This document shows positions 49,558-62,077 of a stretch of DNA of 64,000 bases, one piece after another. The stretch covers positions 13,293,842-13,357,841 of the forward strand of contig CM042084.1 in NCBI GenBank assembly GCA_023512835.1, given 5' to 3'. The notes under the pieces are model-generated. The model ran no database searches and was not told the origin of the DNA. It saw only the letters and a program-made list of their open reading frames with translations. Within the stretch, counting starts at the first letter, position 1, and each line of letters starts with the position of its first letter. Made by a program: the position numbers and the translations under genes. Source of the stretch: Taxillus chinensis (Eukaryota; Streptophyta; Magnoliopsida; Santalales; Loranthaceae).

Positions 49558-49562
49558 TTTTT
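49558..49562 (+). terminator. RNA polymerase III terminator of the tRNA gene
   Basis: A TTTTT run lies 13 bases past the tRNA 3' end, the normal Pol III stop. Upstream, AT-rich sequence (TTTATATAC near 49438-49446) and CAA at 49469-49471 fit plant tRNA promoter features. Confidence 0.8.
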
Positions 49563-51088
49563 CCAACTAAAAAAATTGACGTGTAAATTTGAATATATAT
49601 ATATATATATACGTGTTTGTGTGTTTAGTTTTAAAATTCTCAATTTTTCCTTCGCAGTTTGAAAGTCCAATATGTCTTCGCAAATTTAAAGTTAACTCAT
49701 GTGAAATTTTTTAATAATTTAAAACTATATTTATGAGTTGTAAATTCACGAGATTATAATTTTTAAAAATAAGTATATTTAAAAAAAATAATATAAATGT
49801 ATTAGGCATATCTTAAATGTGCCAAACTAGGATCTTGTTCCGCCCTCCCCTCTAAGTTGATCCATTTTTGTAATTAACTACTTAGTTTATGTTATTTTTT
49901 TATTTGACCATTATAAAGTATTATTGTATTTAACATCTCATTTAAATATTGAATTGAACTTTTACATATGTGAATGTCTTACATATTAGGTTAAGTGTAC
50001 GTTTTATTATTCTATTTTTTTCGTTTTAAAAAAATTGTTATTGTTGGGTATAAAAAATAAAAATTAAAAATTAAAAATTAAAAAAAAATATTTGTTCCCT
50101 CAAATAAAAATATTTTTTATTATTTTAATTTTTATAGCAAAAAATAATTATTATATTTTGAGAACAAAAAATATAAAACATGACAATCAAATATGATCTA
50201 AGTTTTTAAAAGTCCATTTTGTGTGCGTGTTTGTTTTTATTGACAAACCATAATTTTGAGCGTTGGACTCGAGAGTTTTTGGCTTTTTAAAATTACATTT
50301 TGAACCCTAACGTTTTATTTTGCAGATGTAAGGGGATAACGTCATTTCACAAAATGATGCTTTTGATCACTTCAAAAATAAAAAAATACACATTAAAAAA
50401 AATAAATTTTACAATACTTACTTTTAATAGGGATGATTAAATGATAACCAAATTTTATCAGTTTATTGAATTGCATTTACCAATTTATTATTGTCTTTTT
50501 TTTTCATTTACCAATTAGGAACCAATTTTTACTGAACAAAGCATATTGTCATGTATTAGGATTAATTAAGACATCTAAAAAATTTATAATATGCTTAGAT
50601 ACCAAATTTTAAGCTATTATATAAAACATGATGGATAACATGTAAATTTTATATTTAATCATGTAGTTTAACATGTATAAAATAAATAAATATGTAAATT
50701 GACAATTATCAATTCTATTTATTTTAATTCATTTTTATCGCTTTACTGAATAATACAAAAAGTTTACCTAATACTAGTCGTTGTATTGATCAAATTTATT
50801 GATAGAATTTACTGGGAAAAACAATTACAAAATTTATTAAATCATCCAAATTTATTAAATACTTAATAATGCCCACTCCTAAGTTTTAAGTTTAAATCAT
50901 CCAAATTTGATTTTTGATTGCAACCAAAAAAAAATGTGGGAGATAAAAAGAAGATTATAAATGTTAAGGGAAAAGGGGACAATTTAGAGAAAAAGAAAGG
51001 CCAAACTTAGCCCCCTATAATAGTAATTGCATCATACGCGATTACGCGTGACTAATTTTTGTTGATGTCTAATAATAGAAAAACGCTT
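49563..51088. other. AT-rich intergenic DNA
   Basis: No gene is recognised. Short TA runs occur near 49593-49610, and repeated AAATTAAAAATTAAAA is near 50060-50085. Confidence 0.5.
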
Positions 51089-51091
51089 TAA

Positions 51092-51474
51092 GAGTATTTA
51101 TATTAGAGCTTAACTAAATTAATTAACTAAAGTCAAATACAATTTACTATAGTTTCAATTTAATTAATGTTACTCCAATAATGTTTCATTAATTTTTTGT
51201 TAACTTATATTTGTTTTTCAAATTTAATTTCTTAATCTTCAATCAAAATCCCTAATTATATAGAAAGCATTTTTTCCTTCAACCGTTGAGGATGACCCTT
51301 TGTTAGAGAGAGTGAGAGAGTGACACATTTTGGTAATTGGATATGATATGTTAAAAGCTAAAAGTTTAGATAAATTTATATAAATTTATTTATATATTTG
51401 ATAATATAACTAACTATTAGAGGCACATTTTAGCTATATTTATAGCTTATGGTAAAACTAATTTGGAGATGCTC
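51092..51474. mobile_element. Tourist-like MITE (family B), short copy
   Basis: 383 bp with ends GAGTAT...GATGCTC and TAA/TTA at the borders (51089-51091, 51475-51477). Its left arm (ACTAAAGTCAAATACAAT ... AGTTTCAATTTAATTAATG) and right arm parallel those of the copy at 28677-29305. It lacks the GC-rich core of that copy. Confidence 0.65.
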
Positions 51475-51763
51475 TTAAAGCATTTGTAAAACAATTTTGA
51501 GGAAATTATGGAGAAGATTTATATTTTAAAACAATAAAAATAATTGTTATATAAATATATTTGAGTATATAAGGAAGAATAGGAATATGCATGTGTTACT
51601 AAAAAAAGAGTTGTAACTAAGCAGTTTTTAAAGAAAAAGTAATTTGAGGTCCATCCAAACCCAACCCCTAGTACTATCACATGTTTATATAATTGAGCAG
51701 TTTAAAAAATATAATAATTGTCAGCTTTACACTAGCACGTCTTTTGACCATGGACATGAGCAT

Positions 51764-51808
<45 letters not shown>

Positions 51809-53047
51809 CATACTTTTTTTTATATAATTTAGGTAAATTTTTTATGATTTTAATAAAAATAATCCTTTATAGGCTTCCATAAAATAAGATTTGTAAATAG
51901 GAATGAACAGCATTTTCCTATATTTATAAATTTAATATTTATTTTTCAAAAGTTTTTTTTATATGTTTTATTTTTGAAGGAATACAATAAGTAGAAGAGG
52001 AAAAAAAGAGTATATAAAAATATTTTAATATAATAAAAAAATCATAGAAAATGAGATATATATATATATATATATGGTTTATTTGAGAATAAGTAAATTT
52101 TAAAATAAAATTTTAAGAAGTGTTTTTTAACTAAAATTTTAAAAAATTATTAACAAATCCAATGTAAATGCTATGAGAATAAAGAACGGTTACGAACCGA
52201 TTAGACTAACACATGTTTTGACTACTTTCATAAAGCCATTGTGAGAAAATTATGAAGCAATAAGATATTTTCAAATTAACAATAAAACTACTTTTGAATA
52301 GATATAAGAGTAAAAAAAAACCCCGACCGCTATTACCTTTAATTTTTTTATTAAGTCAAAATATTAAATAAATTTCTCTTGAGTGTCATCAGGCAGTTCA
52401 ATATTTAAAATTAGTTAACAATTTATACATCAGGCGAGTGCTAATTTAAGATCATTATGGATATTTAGAAGAAGAAGAAAAAATTTTTGAAGGCCACATA
52501 ATAATACGAATTTATAACAAACTCGCGCCTTACAAAAACTACAAAATCACAAACACACAAAATAAAACTAATTAACGAAATAAATATTAAAACAACTTTT
52601 TTTATATAGTCGAAAATGACTTGGTATTATTAATGAAAGGTTCAAATTGGACAGCAATAATTTCAGTTATACCCCCCAACCAATGACTTGAAACAAACCA
52701 ATGCCGCGAAAGTCAAGTCGAAAAAATGGTTGTGAATGAATTTGTAATGAAGTACATCACCTCCCAGTGACGTCAAAATTCAAATTACATAACACACCAC
52801 AGCGAAGAACAATTTTAAAAAGTCCAAAAACTCCGAGCTCTGTGAATGTCACACGCTGACTACACAACGCATGATGATGCTCAGCACCGATGAGTGAAAA
52901 AATATTTCAGTTGCTTGCCTACCATCTCTAAAAGGTGTCGGAGACCATAATGGGTCTTATTGAAAAAGACAATTGTAGTTCGGAAGAAGAAATGTCTAAT
53001 TGGCTCTCGGTAATTGAAAGTCACCAGGCGATCATATTGGATGAGCT
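51475..53047. other. AT-rich intergenic DNA with a (CA)n microsatellite
   Basis: The (CA)16 tract is at about 51767-51798, followed by TA repeats; another TA run is near 52056-52074. No gene is recognised. The last ~130 bases are the probable 3' UTR of the cytochrome c gene. Confidence 0.55.
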
Positions 53048-55504
53048 CTAACAGGCAGTTGAGTTCTTAAGATACGCGATGAGGTCTGCCCGATCCTGTG
53101 GCTTCTTCAATCCAGGGAAAACCATCTTTGTTCCTGGAATGTACTGCAAAACACCAAGTTTGAAGGCAGGTATCAGCGGGTTAATTTATTTGCACGTTAG
53201 GCATTAATTCAAATTACGACACACTTGAGAATCCTGATGGAAATACTTAAATAGCTATCTAACGGTCAATGCATCACAAACCAAAGCGCACTCGCCACTG
53301 AAGGCCTTCAGTTAAAAATTAAATCAGTACAAATGGAAGAAAAAACAAAACTTTCAGCTACCAACATGAAATTGGAGACTCCATTGCGGCACTCAAATCT
53401 CTTGGGCCAAAAATGAGGCAAGTTACATAGAAGAAAAAAGAAGGAAAGCCTTCCAATATTTAGACAATTAATACTGTGAGTACAATTCCAATGGCAAAAA
53501 AAAGCCTTAATAAACAGGATATCCAATTTTTGACCTCAATCACTAGACTCATCCCAATGTATAGGACATTTTATTAGACCTCATGCCACAATCTCTTTAA
53601 CATTAATTTGAAACTTGGGCCAGAATTCACCCCACCGCAGAACATTGACATACAAGGAATGTCATCAGAGCTACGTGTGAACGATAACTATATTTTTGTC
53701 CTCAATTAATAAATTTCATGGCATATTGCAATAGAACTCATACCTTCTTTGGGTTCAGCAGGTAGTCGTACAATGTCTGCTCTTCCCATTTAACTGCCAT
53801 GTTTTTATTAGCAGCAGAATAGGAGTACCCAAGAGTTGTGCCAGACGTTTTTCCAAAAAGGCCATTCAAATTAGGTCCTGTCAATTTCAGGAGCACAATC
53901 AAAAAAAACATGCAGTGTTTGCTATTAACTTACACTAAAAGCCACGTTAGGGGAGCAAGAAATACCCACAGTTAAATTGGAAAACGAAGAACACACAACA
54001 AGAATCCATGAGCACAATAACATTAATAAATATTACAAAAAGATCATAGCTAGTAGTAGAACAAACATAATCTGGAAATTAAGCATCAACATCCAAGGCA
54101 TAAGGCGTCTGAAATTGAACCTAAATAGAAAAGACTTTCATTCCTGAAGACCAGAAATATAAAAGCATCAATTGGGCATATTCTAATTCCACTATCTCCA
54201 TCCCAAGTAACAGTGCAACATGGACATCCATAAGGTATAAAATACAAGCCTTCCTATTTTGCCCAAAGGTTGGTCAAATGTTAAGTAGTTGTCAGAGACG
54301 TTTCTTTCACAAACGTATTGTGATTCACATCAGGTTTGACTTTTTCATTTATATTTTGGACATAAACAGTATATTTATTTTTTAAAATTTATTTATCTCC
54401 TTTAAACTTTTACATTTCATTCTTCGTTCTATCTCTATTCTTTTAAATAATAATTTTATATTACTTATTTATTACTTTTTTCTCACTTTTATTTATTACA
54501 ACTTATTAAAAAATTACAAGTATAAAATTTTATATTAAAAATTATAATAAAAATATTTAATAATAATAATAAATCCACAAATATAAAAATTCACCGTTCA
54601 TTCCCTATTTGTATATCACAGTTTACAACTTATTATGCGTTTTTTTTTTCAAATGTGTAAAAAAATTTCGCTAAATTATAGAAAAAAATAATTATGCAAT
54701 ACCTAACATGGATGCACTAAAAGAGGCATCAAAGAAGCACTAAAATTGCTTGAAATAATGAACTTGTTCATTTTTTACGCGATTGATTGTGAAACTATAA
54801 TTTGATGAATCATGGACAACAAGGCCATATTCACCCAACCATCTTTTGCCATCAGCCCAAGTGATGACGGTGAGGGAAAAAAAAACCATATACAACACAA
54901 CTAAGGAAATGTAATTAAAATAATAGGAATCCCAGAAATAGGCACATTGATTAAAAAGTGAACCCGATTTAAAAGTCATTGAGGTAAATAGTATCCGACG
55001 TATCAGCAGTCATGAATATCGAAAGCATGCATAAACACATGGCATGGAATATGCAATCAAATCAATCAGTTCGTTTTTGTGTTGTTTTGTTTTGTTGCTT
55101 TTACCGAAATGGCAACCAAACAACCATCAAAAACACAGCAGGTGACGACAAACACTAGATCGTCGTCATCGTCGTCGTCGTGTTGGTGCCTTGGTGGTGA
55201 GTCATATAACAGATGACGAGCAGGAATAAAAGAAAATACGAACGCCCCGGCCCGGCGACAAACAAGACATGCCAAAACCAAACAAGACAGGAGGGCAGAT
55301 CCATGCCAAAATCAAACAGATCTGATGTAATGCATACACGAATCTAACAAAACAGATAGAGAGAGAGACAATAGAGGGAGACGAGACGAGACCTTGTTTG
55401 TGACCAGCTCCCTTATCGACGGTGTGGCACTGCGCGCACTTCGTCCTGAAGATCTTCTCTCCGGCTGCGGGGTTGCCAGGCGGTGCATATTCGAAGGACG
55501 CCAT
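53048..55504 (-). CDS. CYTC: Cytochrome c (mitochondrial electron carrier)
   Basis: Three exons: 55504-55393, 53877-53744 and 53143-53048, giving 113 residues, the usual plant length. Introns are 1,515 bp (donor CAAG|GTCTCG, acceptor TTGACAG) and 600 bp (donor AAG|GTATGA, acceptor TTTGCAG). The heme-attachment motif CAQCH is at residues 23-27. The conserved GPNLNGLFG begins at the exon 1/2 junction, and the axial methionine lies in PGTKMVFPG (M89). It has the plant-type N-terminal extension [14 protein letters not shown] and a C-terminal NSTAC. It carries electrons from complex III to complex IV in the intermembrane space, and family members also donate electrons in ascorbate synthesis. No defect is seen. 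Confidence 0.96.
54335..54620 (-). mobile_element. Tourist-like MITE relic (family A) in cytochrome c intron 1
   Basis: The AT-rich block TATATTTATTTTTTAAAAT ... TTCTATCTCTATTC ... AATTACAAGTATAA ... AATAATAATAATAAATCCAC follows the order of the family A copies at 61646 and 1272. Ends are degraded, so limits are approximate. Confidence 0.55.
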
Positions 55505-55561
55505 TTTTTTTTTCTTCGTCTGAAAAATTAACCAAATCAAATATCACACCCCCCGAAGCCT

Positions 55562-55605
55562 CTTTTTATCTTTTTATCTTCCCCTTCTAGGGTTTAAGAG
55601 GCCCA
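55562..55605 (-). promoter_or_regulatory. Cytochrome c promoter: site II element and telo-box
   Basis: On the minus strand a site II core TGGGCC (complement of 55600-55605) is followed by a telo-box-like TAAACCCT (55596-55589) and an A-rich GATAAAAAG TATA-like region (~55580-55562). Site II elements are known to drive nuclear genes for mitochondrial components in plants, including cytochrome c, often together with telo-boxes. The distance to the ATG (~60-100 bases) suits a core promoter; use in vivo is inference. Confidence 0.6.
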
Positions 55606-55649
55606 AAGAAACAAACGAACGAACAGCCCCAGGGTTTCATCTGGCCGGC

Positions 55650-56022
55650 ACGGACCATGCACACGCCTTTTATGGGAGGCAGCAGGCAGCCGAATCTTGG
55701 AAATGACCATCATGTCCCCTTTTACTTTTATTACCCGTCGCGTTGATTTTAAATTTTAATCTCACGCGCTACCGCAAGCAAGTTGGGTTTGTTTCACCAC
55801 CAATTCGAGTTGGGTCATTATCGCTTTACTTTATTAAGGCTTCTTATAAAACTCATATTGAAAATTTAAGTGGAGCCTGTTGTGCCTGGCTACATATGTA
55901 TTGCATGCAAATTATCGTATGATTCGATCAACTGATTGGCATTGCATCTTTTTTTTTTTTAACCACGCCAAATAACAAATGGAGTCGGGTGGGTTCACTG
56001 TTGGATCGATGTAACAAGTTTA
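55650..56022. other. Intergenic DNA upstream of cytochrome c
   Basis: No gene is recognised; ordinary sequence with a T-run near 55950. Confidence 0.4.
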
Positions 56023-57890
56023 CATATCATGGGTCAGCTTTTAGGTCATATTTACATATTTACAGTAATAGGTTTTTAATAAAGTTTCACATAATGCTCG
56101 TGACGGTGTGTGTGCTAATTATAAGTTTTATATAAATATAAATCTCTTTATAGCAAAAACTATATCGTAATCGACTGATTTCAAAATTTTGATTCCAACC
56201 GTTAACATTTGAGTTTGATGAGTGATATTAATTGGCGCTCCCAAAATACTAAACACAACCACAGATCATTTTTATATTTAATGTGAAATTACAAGAATAC
56301 ATTCAAAAAAAATAATAATAATCTTTAAATATAAATAAAATGTTATTATTTGGATATTATATTTTTATTTTAATAATATTTCTTTGAATATACTTGTATA
56401 AATTTATTATTATATTTGTTTGAGGTCGAACATAAATATGATTTTAAATAATGATTTTTGAACATCTAATTTATATTTGAATATTAAGATAAAATAATGA
56501 TGTTCAAGTAATATTTTTTGATCATTGTATTATTATTCGAATATTATTATTTGAAAATTTTAAAATTAATTTAAAGAAATTTTCATTATTTCATAATGGG
56601 TGTATTTATACAAATGGTAGCAATGAGTACCGTCGTCTTTGAGCTTTTACATAATTTATATGACTAATTAGCCTTATCAATGGTAGTAATAATTTCATCC
56701 ACTTTATATTCATATTTATTCTTCCTAATTTAGGAATTAAATAATAAATTATTTGATATATTTGATTTATCCTTTCACATCTCATTATTCATCTCTATCT
56801 CTAATCTTTTAAATTATATTTTTTTAATTTTTTACTTATTATTTTTTCTCTTTCATTCATTTAGTATCAAAAAAAATATTAATTTCTTAATTGAAGGATG
56901 AAGAGTGATCATTTTAATATGCATATTTACATATCATGAGTCAGCTTTTGGGTCATATTTACATATTTATAGTAATAGATTTTTAATAAACTTTCACATA
57001 ACGTGCATGAGAGTGTGTGTGCCAATTACAGGTTTTATATAAATGTAAATTTTTTTATAACAAAAACTATATCGTAATCGACTGATTTAACATAACACAA
57101 CAAGGTAAATTTTGATTCCAACTGTTAACATTTGAGTTTGATGAGGGATATTCGTACTCCTAAATAACTAAACACAACCACAAAACATTTTTTTATCTAA
57201 TGTGAAATTACAAAAATACATACAAAAAGTTTTTTAAAAGGATTTTAAAATAATAATCTTTAAATATAAATAGAACGTTATTATTTCAATATTATATTTT
57301 TTAAATAATATTTCTTTGAATATACCTGTATGAATTTATTATTATATTTGTTCAGAGTGGAACACAAATATAGTGTTCAAATAATAATTTTCTAACAACT
57401 AATTTATATTCGTGATATAAATTATTTTTGTTCAAAAAAATTGAACATTATATTATTATTCGAATATTATTATTTGAATATTTTTAAAACTAATTTAAAG
57501 AATATCTTCCTTGTTTCATACCAATAATGGGTGCATTTATAAAAATGTTAGGCATAACTACCGTCCTATTTTAGTTTTTACATGATTTATATGCCCAACT
57601 AGCCTTAGCAATGGTAGTTATAATTTAGATCATTCATGCTAGATTTATATTTGTTACTCTTATTTTTAGGGGATGAATAGTAAACTATTTGATATATTTG
57701 ATTTATTCTTTTACATTTTATTATTCATCTCTATCTTTATTTTTTAAAATTATATTTTATTTTATTTTTTATTTACTATTTTTTCCTTCTCAATTTATCA
57801 CAACTAATCAGAAGTGCACATAGGTAAAAAATATAATAACAAATTAATTAAAGAATGAATAATGATTATCGAAGTATACAAATTTACTAT
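56023..57890. repeat. Diverged tandem duplication, each unit carrying a family A MITE
   Basis: Unit 1 (about 56023-56920) and unit 2 (about 56925-57890) are direct copies. Shared blocks in order are TTTACATATCATG.GTCAGCTTTT, AACTATATCGTAATCGACTG, TTAACATTTGAGTTTGATGA and AAACACAACCACA. They end in a Tourist-like family A segment (about 56690-56910 and 57620-57890) with TTTGATATATTTGATTTAT and CATCTCTATCT. Indels and substitutions are spread throughout, so the duplication is not recent. No coding sequence is seen. Confidence 0.8.
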
Positions 57891-57939
57891 AGTAACTCTA
57901 TTCACAATATCTAAATTTTATAATTTTAGATTAGTTGCC

Positions 57940-58145
57940 TAGGCTAGAGCGAAGGTAGGCCAATGGGCAAACCCGAGGCGTTAAGAGCAAGCTCTCTTCA
58001 CCTAGCACTTACAACCAAGACTGCGTGCTTACGAAGGCGAAAAACACTGCGTAACTGGATACTGACAGGTGTAAAGAGCACCCATATTCCAGGGAATACT
58101 CCCGACGAAAAGCCTATTTGTGCAAAGATGACCCGATCAATATAG
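57940..58145. other. Compositional outlier, origin unknown
   Basis: About 200 bases of balanced composition sit abruptly in AT-rich DNA: GGCAAACCCGAGGCG, then CTGCGTGCTTACGAAGGCG and ATACTCCCGACGAAAAGCC. A 60-codon frame spans it without recognisable features. The wording resembles organellar intergenic DNA, so a small mitochondrial insertion is possible, but I cannot confirm it. Confidence 0.3.
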
Positions 58146-59275
58146 TATAGTTTTTACTTGAAATTTAAAATTTTCTTCAAATTTTAAAGAAAAGTAAATT
58201 TTGAATGAGCTAGCGTGAATTCTCTTAGGCCAACAATTTACATCATATTTGCTGTCGATAATATGATTGCTTTTATTATTGTATGATTCAAATGTATTCA
58301 TTTTACGGGCAACCATAAATGGTCATATTTTTCCATTATATATAATTTTCAACTTAACTATATTATTTATTATTTCATGTTATATTAAAAGTATTTAGTA
58401 AATTTTTTTAAGTAAAATTGAAAAACAAAATTATGTTAAAATTTTATTCCGTCTCTAAGGGTATATATTTGGTGTTGTTTTTGTTTTTTTATTTCCAACA
58501 AATATTTTTAGAAATTGTGCTTGAAAACTATTTTTCTAGCAAATTGGATACAGTTTTTTGTTTGGAAGTTATTTTTTGCAAAATTAAAAACAATTTCTAG
58601 AAAGTAGAATAGTCGTCGAATCAGACAGGAGGAGATGTTGCCAGACTAGATCGCACAGGGAGGGCGTCACCAAACTGGATTGCATAGTTGGAAAGGTGTC
58701 ACCAAACTGGATCGTTGGGGGGAGCCTGTCGTCGGACTAGACTAGAGGAAGGTGGATTCGTTAGAAGAAAACAAAAAAAATGAAATCATTAAAAATATGT
58801 TTACATTTTTTTATTTTAAAAATAACTTATTTTTTGAAAATAAAAATAATTAATAAGCATAAAAATAAAAACTTAATGGTATTATTTTTAAAAGTAAAAT
58901 TATTTTTGAAACAGTAAACTCGATAATTTGCTTAAAATTACTTAGAACATTCACAATGGGCTCAATAGACATCAACTATAATTTAACCTAATAATTAGCT
59001 TTTATGAAATAATAGACTCAATAAATTTTATGCATTTTGATTAAAATATGCATATCTCTATTTCCCCTTTTTGTCGCTTCTTCCGCTTCGATTCCCTAGA
59101 TTGGTGTTGGTGGTTCGACTCGTAACTCTAGAGAAGCGATGTCGGCGACGAAGACACCATGAATTTGTAGAAACAAATTCAACAACTACGACGAGAGTGT
59201 AAGAGGACCCAAAAATCGATCATAATTGAAACCTAGATTCACTATAATTCAACACCAATTTGAAGTGTAAAAGAA
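58146..59275. other. Intergenic DNA with probable MITE-like arms
   Basis: No gene is recognised. Bases 58620-58760 repeat a short phrase (CAAACTGGAT and variants, 3-4 times) between AT-rich arms, a layout like the element near 8100-8630. From ~58943, AGAACATTCACAATGG looks like a MITE end; a partly complementary end lies near 60850-60890, so the hAT element at 59284 may be nested in a larger one. Confidence 0.3.
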
Positions 59276-59283
59276 AGATTGAT

Positions 59284-60044
59284 CAGGGCCGATCCTGAGA
59301 TTTAGAGGGCCTAAGGCAATGATTAAAATGGGGCCCTAACAAAGTAAGCCAGTGGAGAAATATCCATCCGCAACCAGCAGCGGCAAGCCGAAGGGGCTTC
59401 AGGACTAGGTAGCAGCCAGTAGCAGCAGCTGGCGAGACGTCAAGCGTGGAGTATAGAGAGGAAGATAGGAGATATGGGGCCACAAGCCGACACTGTATGG
59501 ATATCGACCGTCAACCCTTGAATTGGTGGCCGTCCAGCCAAGCTATCATGTACTGGAGTGTAGGCAACATGCATATTAGCGTGACATTAGGTTATGCACT
59601 ACGTACTTATATATTCATAAATATATATAAACACATTTAATAAAATAAAAATTTTAAAAATAATAATACGAACGCCTCTAAAATTGGACACAACACAAAT
59701 ACGTTTTTCTATTTTTGAATGTCAAAATGTTATTTCGTTTTGACGTGAGTTTCTAGGAGCCTTTTTTTGCTAACAAATGCTGGAATCTACCGAGAAAACA
59801 TTGAAAGAATTAACAGTAATGTTTTGTTTATACCAAATGCTTGTGATGTTTGAGAATTTTGTATTGAGTGCTTATTTTTCGTTCAGGTACAAGTGATTAC
59901 TGGATTGAGTTGGGTTGATTGACAAAAAAAGTTAAAGGGTAAAATCATAAAATGGGTAAAATCATAAAATGGGGCCCCCATTTTGGCCTAAATTTTGGGG
60001 GCCGCATGCACCCCAGTTGCCTGTTATCATCAGGACCGCCACTG
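59284..60044. mobile_element. Non-autonomous hAT element
   Basis: 761 bp with imperfect TIRs CAGGGCCGATCCTGA (left) and the complement of CAGTGGCGGTCCTGA (right), and a perfect 8-bp TSD AGATTGAT (59276-59283 and 60045-60052). Both ends also share GGGGCC-rich subterminal words in inverted orientation. An 8-bp TSD with CAG.G.CGG ends is typical of hAT. No transposase frame is present. Confidence 0.85.
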
Positions 60045-60052
60045 AGATTGAT

Positions 60053-61642
60053 TGGGTACCTGTATAGCGAGAATAGACGAGAGAACAAAAAACTAGGTGG
60101 CAACCAATACAAGTAGAAAATTAACGAGGACACAAAGATAATGATGGTAACAGTATATGGAAGGAACACGACGACGCATCGTCCCTGACTCTATGGTGCG
60201 AATAACTGCCCAACAAGCAATGGCTGCTAGGGTGGCACTGTCAGCATGGCAACGGCTTGGTCAAGTGGGGCAGGAGTTCGTCCATAGGGAAGAAGGGATG
60301 GGATGGTGAAGCTTGGACCGTCGAAGATGGGGAGGGACAAGGTGAAGCTTGTTCAGACTGTTGGGGAAGAAGAAGAGAGTGGTGGTCGGCACCCTACGTG
60401 AGATCTGGAGAGAGGAAGGACTTGTTGAAAAGGTAAAATAATAATAATAATTAATGATAAGAAAAGTCTATTAGGTTGTGTATGAAATTCATGTAGAAAA
60501 ACTCTTTCTATATTTGGTATGAATCCCCTTTTGCACAGCTACCGCCGTCGCCAACCCTCCCACACAAATCTGTCGTCGCCGCCCCTCTCCTTGCACAGCC
60601 GTTGTGCCCCACCCCTTGCTATACAGTGACCGCATCTCACCCCACCCACCCACACCCCCCCCCAATCGTAAAATCTTTCACTCCCAATACAACATCGTCA
60701 ACCTTTATCATTCAAGTATTATTTTAATCATAAATAATATTTAGCTTACATTACTGATTAGCTAAATTTGGCAATGGATTTAACCAAATGCTAAAATGAC
60801 TGTAGCAATAGAGATATTACTACGAGATGCTTTTTTACACATTAGCTATTATTTAACCTTTGGTAAGTTCAGTATGACTGCTCTTAGCCTCGATTGGAGA
60901 AAGGATAAATTGGATAAAACGACAGTCTACGAAAAAAATTAGATGAAATAAGATTAAATCATAATTAACTAAAATAATACTATAACAAATTAAATATTAC
61001 TTTAGCATAAATTTTAGTTAATAAAAATAAGAAACCTATTCAGAGCATCTTCAGTCTTTATCGGTTAAAATTTCAAGCTAAACAATTTTTAACTTGCTAC
61101 AGCAACATTTATGTTAATGATGTTCCAATTTTATTTCATCTATTTTTTTTCATTTTACCAAATCTATCCTTTTTCTATATTATATATTCGGCCAAAGCAA
61201 AAACTAAAATGTTATTTATTTATTTATTTTTATTAATGATTTACCTGATAAATATTTTAGCTAAATATAACTTTTTTTTGATCTGATCGCATTTGTTACC
61301 TGTTAGTTGGTTACTCAGAGGCTTCCCACCCACAGCTTGAGCTCTGGCCAGACACCCCATTTTGGCCTCATGTTATTATCCTCCATAGTACTATCTCGTG
61401 AACTTGGTGGCAGACCTAGAAACCTCCTAAGGGTATCTATGGCCCAAATTTTTTCGAGAATATGGTTTGAAAACCGAGTGAGTCCGTTTCTGGGTCATAA
61501 TCGTGAAGGCCGTCCACCTAACCCTCCAGCGCTGACTCAACCCACCTCCACCCATGTTTGCAAATGCTTCCAGCCGATGCAAATGCCGGATATAAATATA
61601 GCTTTTAAATAGCAGTTTTTTTAAATATCTCAGATGCAACTG
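60053..61642. other. Intergenic DNA, no gene recognised
   Basis: A GC-richer tract (60170-60410) and a C-rich tract (60540-60665) are visible but have no coding features. Several AGAGCAT-like MITE ends (e.g. ~61041) suggest further small elements. The frame 61307-61612 has no recognisable domain. Confidence 0.4.
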
Positions 61643-61645
61643 TTA

Positions 61646-61935
61646 GAGCATCCACATCAATATTGATATTTTTATCCTTGGTTATGGGATGAATAATATA
61701 TAATTTACTTATTTTTCAAAAATATCAAACATCTCATTCCATATTTATATCTATATTTATTTCTTAATTTATTTTATATTATTTTCTCTTTCATTCTTTC
61801 ATTTATTATCACCAATGAAAATATTACAAATATAATAATATATATTAAAAAAATTATGAGAAATATTTAGGAGTAAATAATAAATCTTTAAATATAGAAA
61901 TTATTATTTATTTTTTATTCCAAATGAGTTTTTGA
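61646..61935 (-). mobile_element. Tourist-like MITE (family A) upstream of RPS9
   Basis: It begins GAGCATCCACATCAATATTGA after TTA (61643-61645) and is the reverse complement of the copy at 30922-31306 over most of its length. The right end is not clear. It ends roughly 140 bases before the RPS9 start codon, so it may reach into the promoter. Confidence 0.65.
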
Positions 61936-62077
61936 TAAATATATAACTTTTTTTCTAAATTTAAAATTTAATTATACCAAAACCAAATGCCCCGATTGCT
62001 CTAAACCCAGCCTTATCCCCCCGCACTCGCCGCCTTCCACTTCCATTCCTTCCCCAGATTTCCTTCCGTTGGCAACC

